A stretch of 64,000 bases of DNA, taken from the NCBI RefSeq assembly GCF_001544135.1, contig NZ_BCPV01000009.1, positions 19,646 through 83,645 on the forward strand, given 5' to 3'. Below the pieces are notes generated by a model. That model had not been told where the DNA came from and ran no database searches. It worked only from the letters and a program-made list of their open reading frames with translations. Of the stretch, positions 60,095 through 64,000 are shown piece after piece (the first letter of the stretch is position 1; every line of letters starts with the position of its first letter). The position numbers were made by a program, and so were the translations under genes. The stretch comes from Geobacillus zalihae NBRC 101842. GTDB taxonomy: Bacteria > Bacillota > Bacilli > Bacillales > Anoxybacillaceae.

Positions 60095-60871
60095 TTATAC
60101 CACTTTCGCTTCGGAGCGGAGCAGCTGAACGAGTTCCTTCACTTGATCAGCGATCTCGCCTTGCAAAATTTTGCCCGCTTCGCGCTTCGGCGGCAAGAAC
60201 ACTTCGATCGTTTTCGTTTTTGCTTCGACATCCTCTTCATCAAGATCCAGGTCGTCAAGCTCCAACTCGTCAAGCGGCTTTTTCTTCGCCTTCATAATGC
60301 CCGGCAACGACGGATAGCGCGGTTCATTCAGCCCTTGTTGAGCGGTGACAAGGAGCGGCAGCGACGTTTCGATGATTTCCTCATCCCCCTCGACGTCGCG
60401 CACAACGGTCACTTTGCCGCCGTCGGCAATGTCGAGCTTCGTGATCGTCGTCACATACGGAATGCCGAGCAATTCCGCAACGCGCGGGCCGACTTGCCCG
60501 GAACCGCCGTCAATAGCGACGTTGCCGGCTAAAATCAAGTCCGGGTTTTTGTCTTTTAAGTATTCAGCGAGCACTTTCGCCGTCGTATATTGGTCTTGTT
60601 CTTCGACATCATCGTCAATGTTGATGAGCACCGCTTTATCGCAGCCCATGGCGAGCGCCGTGCGCAGCTCTTTTTCCGCTTCCTCGCTGCCGACGGTGAC
60701 GACCGTCACTTCACCGCCGTGTTTGTCGCGGACTTGAATGGCTTCTTCAATGGCGTATTCGTCGTACGGGTTGATGATGAATTCAGCGCCTTCCTCGTTG
60801 ATCTTGCCATTGACGATGGAGATTTTTTCTTCCGTGTCAAAGGTGCGTTTCATCAACACAAAAATGTTCAT
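60095..60871 (-). CDS. etfB: Electron transfer flavoprotein beta subunit
   Basis: Partner of EtfA; binds AMP structurally. The 258-residue protein starts MNIFVLMKRTFDTEEKI and has NPYDEYAIEEAIQ and the IDGGSGQVGPRVAELL region. ATG 60869-60871 follows GAGGAGGGGAACGAC; the longer frame upstream is leader. It follows fadB by 65 bases. Confidence 0.97.
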   Translation of the reverse strand: MNIFVLMKRTFDTEEKISIVNGKINEEGAEFIINPYDEYAIEEAIQVRDKHGGEVTVVTVGSEEAEKELRTALAMGCDKAVLINIDDDVEEQDQYTTAKVLAEYLKDKNPDLILAGNVAIDGGSGQVGPRVAELLGIPYVTTITKLDIADGGKVTVVRDVEGDEEIIETSLPLLVTAQQGLNEPRYPSLPGIMKAKKKPLDELELDDLDLDEEDVEAKTKTIEVFLPPKREAGKILQGEIADQVKELVQLLRSEAKVV

Positions 60872-60936
60872 GTCGTTCCCCTCCTCGGTTTGGTCGAACA
60901 TTGTTTCATGTTCCAACATTCAGATATTTACAGGGA

Positions 60937-61710
60937 TCATTTCCCTTTAAAGACAGGCGGCCGTTTTTCCAAAAACGCCTGCACGCCTTCTTTTGCATCC
61001 TCGGATCCAAACACGCGGCCAAACCATTCCGCTTCCTCGCGCACTGCCTCGGCAAACGATTTTTCCTTCGCGGTGTTGAGCAGTTCAATCGTCGCACGGA
61101 CGGAAAGCGGACTTTTGGCGGCGATCTTTTTCGCCAACGCTTTTGCTTCATCAAGAAGCCGCTCTTCCGGCACCGCCTTGTTGGCAAGCCCCCATTCAAC
61201 CGCTTCGAGTCCGGTGATCGGCTCGCTCGTCCACATCATTTCCGCCGCTTTGCCAAAGCCGACGTAGCGCACAAGCCGCTGCGTGCCAGCAAATCCAGGG
61301 ATGATGCCAAGCTGCAGCTCCGGAAGGCCGAGTTTGGCGTTTTCCGCCACCACGCGAATGTGGCAGCTCATAGCCAGCTCCAACCCACCGCCTAATGCGG
61401 CGCCGTGAATCGCCGCAATGACTGGTTTGGAAAAGCGTTCGATCCGCTCCATCACGAGTTGGCCGTTGCGCGACAAGCCGGATGCCTCCTCAGCGGAAGC
61501 GATGGACGTGAATTCTTTAATATCGGCGCCGGCTGAGAAAAATCTTCCTTCGCCATGAAGCAGCACGACGCGTACTTCCGGATCGGTCTCGAGCTCGTCC
61601 AACACGGTTGAAAACTCTTTCAAAACCGCTGATGAAAGGGCGTTCGCCGGCGGCCGCGAAAACGTCACGACGGCGACGAACTCCTCTTTCGCTATGCGAA
61701 AATGCTCCAT
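60937..61710 (-). CDS. fadB: Enoyl-CoA hydratase (crotonase family)
   Basis: Hydrates trans-2-enoyl-CoA in fatty-acid beta-oxidation. At 257 residues the oxyanion-hole segments FSAGADIKEF and IHGAALGGGLELAMSC and the catalytic glutamates in LPELQLGIIPGFAGTQRL are intact. ATG 61708-61710 (MEHFRIAK) follows AGAAAGGGGAGAGGC. It corresponds to B. subtilis ysiB/fadB and follows fadR by 25 bases. Confidence 0.93.
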   Translation of the reverse strand: MEHFRIAKEEFVAVVTFSRPPANALSSAVLKEFSTVLDELETDPEVRVVLLHGEGRFFSAGADIKEFTSIASAEEASGLSRNGQLVMERIERFSKPVIAAIHGAALGGGLELAMSCHIRVVAENAKLGLPELQLGIIPGFAGTQRLVRYVGFGKAAEMMWTSEPITGLEAVEWGLANKAVPEERLLDEAKALAKKIAAKSPLSVRATIELLNTAKEKSFAEAVREEAEWFGRVFGSEDAKEGVQAFLEKRPPVFKGK

Positions 61711-61735
61711 GAAGCCTCTCCCCTTTCTGCCTTTC

Positions 61736-62323
61736 CTAACGCCCGGCGGCGCACCCTTTGACGAGCAGTTCGTACACCGGATCGGCGAGGGCGGCCAAGT
61801 CATACTTTTGCTCGTTCATCACCCACGTCGTCACCGTTTCATCCAGGGTGCCAAAGATCATTTGCCGAGTGAGCCGGACGTCTAAATCTTGGCGAAACTC
61901 CCCTTTTTCCATCCCCTCCATGATGATGCGGTCGATGAGCCGCAAATATCCTTTCAGCACGTCATTAATGCGATGGCGCAGCTCTTTGTTCGACTGACGC
62001 AGCTCAAGCTGCGTCACGACCGCCATATGCGGATCAGCAGCGAGGGTGGAAAAATGAGTTTTCACCAACACATACAATTTCTCTAGGGGGCTTGAAATTC
62101 CTTCTGTCTCTTGTTCAATTTTCTCGATGAACGCCCCCATCTTTTCCTGAAAAAGCGAAATTAAAATATCCTCTTTGTTTTTAAAATAAAGGTAGATCGT
62201 GCCGTCGGCGACACCGGCCTGCTTGGCGATTTTCGACACCTGTGCTTGATGGTAGCCGTGCTCGGCGATGACGACGACGGCAGCGTCAATGATTTGCTTA
62301 AATTTCGGCTTTTCCCTCCGCAA
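61736..62323 (-). CDS. fadR: TetR-family fatty-acid degradation regulator FadR
   Basis: Represses beta-oxidation genes; long-chain acyl-CoA releases it. The 195-residue sequence closely follows B. subtilis FadR, including the DNA-binding helix-turn-helix (QVSKIAKQAGVADGTIYLYFKNKEDIL) and the QMIFGTLDETVTTWVMN ligand-domain segment. I chose TTG 62321-62323, eight bases after AAAAGGAG, which gives the B. subtilis length. A FadR operator lies 37 bases upstream, so it probably controls itself. Confidence 0.95.
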   Translation of the reverse strand: MRREKPKFKQIIDAAVVVIAEHGYHQAQVSKIAKQAGVADGTIYLYFKNKEDILISLFQEKMGAFIEKIEQETEGISSPLEKLYVLVKTHFSTLAADPHMAVVTQLELRQSNKELRHRINDVLKGYLRLIDRIIMEGMEKGEFRQDLDVRLTRQMIFGTLDETVTTWVMNEQKYDLAALADPVYELLVKGCAAGR

Positions 62324-62359
62324 TATGGATTCTCCTTTTCTCACGTTCCATCCGCCAAA

Positions 62360-62377
62360 TGAATGAACCATCATTCA
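62360..62377. promoter_or_regulatory. FadR operator
   Basis: TGAATGA, four bases, TCATTCA: an exact match to the B. subtilis FadR palindrome arms. It lies between lcfA and fadR, covering the start site of the internal promoter. Confidence 0.92.
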
Positions 62378-62382
62378 TATTT

Positions 62383-64000
62383 TCATTTTACGGGCAATTC
62401 TGCCGATTTGTCAAGCTTCTTTTTCTCCTCTTCCACCAACACGCGGCGCGAAATTTTGCCGACCGCCGTCTTCGGCAATTCGCTGCGGAACTCGTAGATG
62501 CGCGGCACTTTGTAAGCAGCCAGGCGCTGGCGCATAAAGGCGTCAAGCTCCTGTTCGCTGCACATCTCCCCCGGCTTTAACACGACGAACGCTTTCACCG
62601 TCTCGCCGCGGTACGGATCGGGAACGCCGATCACGGCCGCTTCCTGCACTTTCGGGTGCTCATACAGCGCTTCTTCGACTTCGCGCGGGTAAATGTTGTA
62701 ACCGCCGGCGATAATGACATCTTTCTTGCGGTCGACGATATAAAAATACCCCCGCTCATCCATATAGCCGATGTCACCTGTATACAGCCAACCGTCGCGC
62801 AGCACTTGCTCGGTCTCCTCCGGACGGTTCCAATAGCCTTTCATCACTTGCGGCCCGCGCACGACGAGTTCTCCACGCTCGCCGGGCTTTGCTTCCTCAC
62901 CCGTTTCCAAGGAAATGATTTTCGCGTCCGTATCCGGCCACGGAACGCCGATGCTTCCTTTCACCCGCTCCCCGTCCCAAAGGAAGTTGCTATGGGTGAC
63001 AGGGGATGCCTCGGTCAACCCGTATCCTTCAATCAATTTTCCGCCCGTCACCTGTTCAAACTGCTCCTGCACCTCAACCGGTAGCGGAGCGGATCCGCTG
63101 ATGCAGACGTTGATCGAAGATAAATCATATTTCGGCAAATCCGGATGGTTCAACAAAGCGATGTACATCGTCGGCGCGCCTGGGAACATCGTCGGGCGGG
63201 TGCGTTCGATCGTCTTCAACGTTTGCTTCACGTCAAAGCGAGGAAGCAACACCATTTTGCTCGCCATCATCACAGACAAATTCATCACCGTCGTCATGCC
63301 GTACACGTGGAAAAACGGAAGCACGCCGAGCACCGTTTCTTTTCCTTTTTCGCATTTATACACCCAATGGGCGCACATGAGCATATTGGCGATCAAATTG
63401 CGATGCGTCAACATGGCCGCTTTCGGACGCCCCGTCGTGCCGCCTGTATATTGCAGCAGCGCCACATCTTCCACCGGATCGATGTCCACCCCGATCGGAG
63501 CGGTTTCCTTGCGGCTCATGATCGTGCGGAACATATGAACGGTTTCGCTTTCCTCGATGCGGACGATGGGCATGTTTTGCTTCCGCTGCACAAGCGGATA
63601 CAGCCATTTCTTCACCGTGGGCAAATAATCTTGCATTCTCGTGACAATCCAATGTTTGACCGGCGTCCTCCCTTTCACCTTTTCCGCCTTTGGATACAGA
63701 AGATCCATCGTCACGAGCACCGAGGCGCCGCTGTCGTTCAGCTGGTATTCAAGCTCATACTCGGTGTAAAGCGGGTTCGTCTGCACGACGATGCCGCCGG
63801 CTAGGAGCGTCCCGTAGTAGCTGATGACGGCCTGCGGGCAGTTCGGCAGCATAATCGCCACCCGATCCCCTTTTTTCAATCCGATCGTCCGCAAATAATG
63901 CGCGAATGTCAACGCTTGCTCGTACAGCTCGCGAAACGTCATCGTCTTTCCGAAAAAGTCGATCGCCTCATGGTCTCCGAATTGTTCCGCCGTCTCCCGC
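62383..64000 (-). CDS. lcfA: Long-chain fatty-acid-CoA ligase, 5' end cut off
   Basis: Activates fatty acids to acyl-CoA. The reading frame continues through an internal ATG (63942) to the window edge (RETAEQFGDHEAIDFFGKTM precedes it), so the true start lies outside. The visible 539 residues contain the AMP-binding motif LQYTGGTTGRPKAAMLTH, the GYGLTEASPVTHSN and YTGDIGYMDERGY adenylate-forming motifs, and the catalytic lysine region ELPKTAVGKISRR. First gene of the operon with fadR, fadB and etfBA. Confidence 0.96.
   Translation of the reverse strand, partial: RETAEQFGDHEAIDFFGKTMTFRELYEQALTFAHYLRTIGLKKGDRVAIMLPNCPQAVISYYGTLLAGGIVVQTNPLYTEYELEYQLNDSGASVLVTMDLLYPKAEKVKGRTPVKHWIVTRMQDYLPTVKKWLYPLVQRKQNMPIVRIEESETVHMFRTIMSRKETAPIGVDIDPVEDVALLQYTGGTTGRPKAAMLTHRNLIANMLMCAHWVYKCEKGKETVLGVLPFFHVYGMTTVMNLSVMMASKMVLLPRFDVKQTLKTIERTRPTMFPGAPTMYIALLNHPDLPKYDLSSINVCISGSAPLPVEVQEQFEQVTGGKLIEGYGLTEASPVTHSNFLWDGERVKGSIGVPWPDTDAKIISLETGEEAKPGERGELVVRGPQVMKGYWNRPEETEQVLRDGWLYTGDIGYMDERGYFYIVDRKKDVIIAGGYNIYPREVEEALYEHPKVQEAAVIGVPDPYRGETVKAFVVLKPGEMCSEQELDAFMRQRLAAYKVPRIYEFRSELPKTAVGKISRRVLVEEEKKKLDKSAELPVK
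62385..62414 (-). promoter_or_regulatory. Internal sigma-A promoter for fadR-fadB-etfBA
   Basis: TTGACA (62409-62414), an 18-base spacer and TAAAAT (62385-62390), all inside the last codons of lcfA. The FadR box follows directly. Confidence 0.65.

Noticed and set aside
62383..63942. lcfA starting at the internal ATG 63940-63942
   Set aside because: The frame stays open upstream to the window edge with conserved family sequence, so the gene is truncated by the window and this ATG is internal.

Overview
The window reads as chromosomal DNA of a moderately GC-rich, Gram-positive, spore-forming Bacillaceae species, most likely Geobacillus or a close relative. I infer this from gene order matching the Bacillus subtilis valS-ysxE-spoVID-hem-ysxC-lon-clpX-tig-ilv/leu-rph-gerM-racE-gerE-sdh-uvrC-trxA-etf-fad segment, from near-identity of recalled GerE and FadR sequences, from strong GGAGG ribosome sites with many GTG/TTG starts, and from GC-rich codon third positions. 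Nearly every gene is on the minus strand. I saw no rRNA, tRNA, CRISPR array or transposase.

Core region (1-43.8 kb), read by rising coordinate: folC (3' end cut by the window), valS behind a T-box leader, a small plus-strand membrane-protein gene, the spore-coat pair spoVID-ysxE, the haem operon hemAXCDBL, a plus-strand membrane gene, ysxC-lonA, lonB, clpX, tig, ysoA, the leuDCBA-ilvCHB biosynthetic operon behind a leucine T-box with ilvE upstream, ysnB-rdgB-rph, gerM, racE-ysmB-gerE, sdhCAB, yslB (plus strand) and uvrC.

Accessory region (43.8-58.5 kb), between uvrC and trxA, where I recall no counterpart in B. subtilis. It contains (i) an FTR1-type iron permease operon with an exported partner under a perfect Fur box, (ii) a separate Fur-controlled lipoprotein made of repeated helical modules, (iii) a tightly overlapping four-gene cluster (hexuronate-type epimerase, LPG-synthase-TM/UPF0104 membrane protein, membrane phosphodiesterase, family-2 glycosyltransferase) plus a GT-C glycosyltransferase, which together look like a surface glycolipid or glycan pathway, and (iv) an alkanesulfonate (ssu) operon with two different substrate-binding lipoproteins behind a strong promoter and a palindromic operator.

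Right flank (58.5-64 kb): trxA, then the fatty-acid degradation operon lcfA-fadR-fadB-etfB-etfA. lcfA runs off the right edge. A consensus FadR operator with its own promoter lies between lcfA and fadR.

Regulation visible in the sequence: two T-boxes (specifiers GUC and CUC), two Fur boxes, one FadR box, one unassigned ssu operator, likely sigma-E (spoVID) and sigma-K (gerE) promoters, several good sigma-A promoters and about twenty hairpin terminators. Coordinates, motifs and residue counts were read by hand; family assignments rest on remembered motifs, not on database searches.
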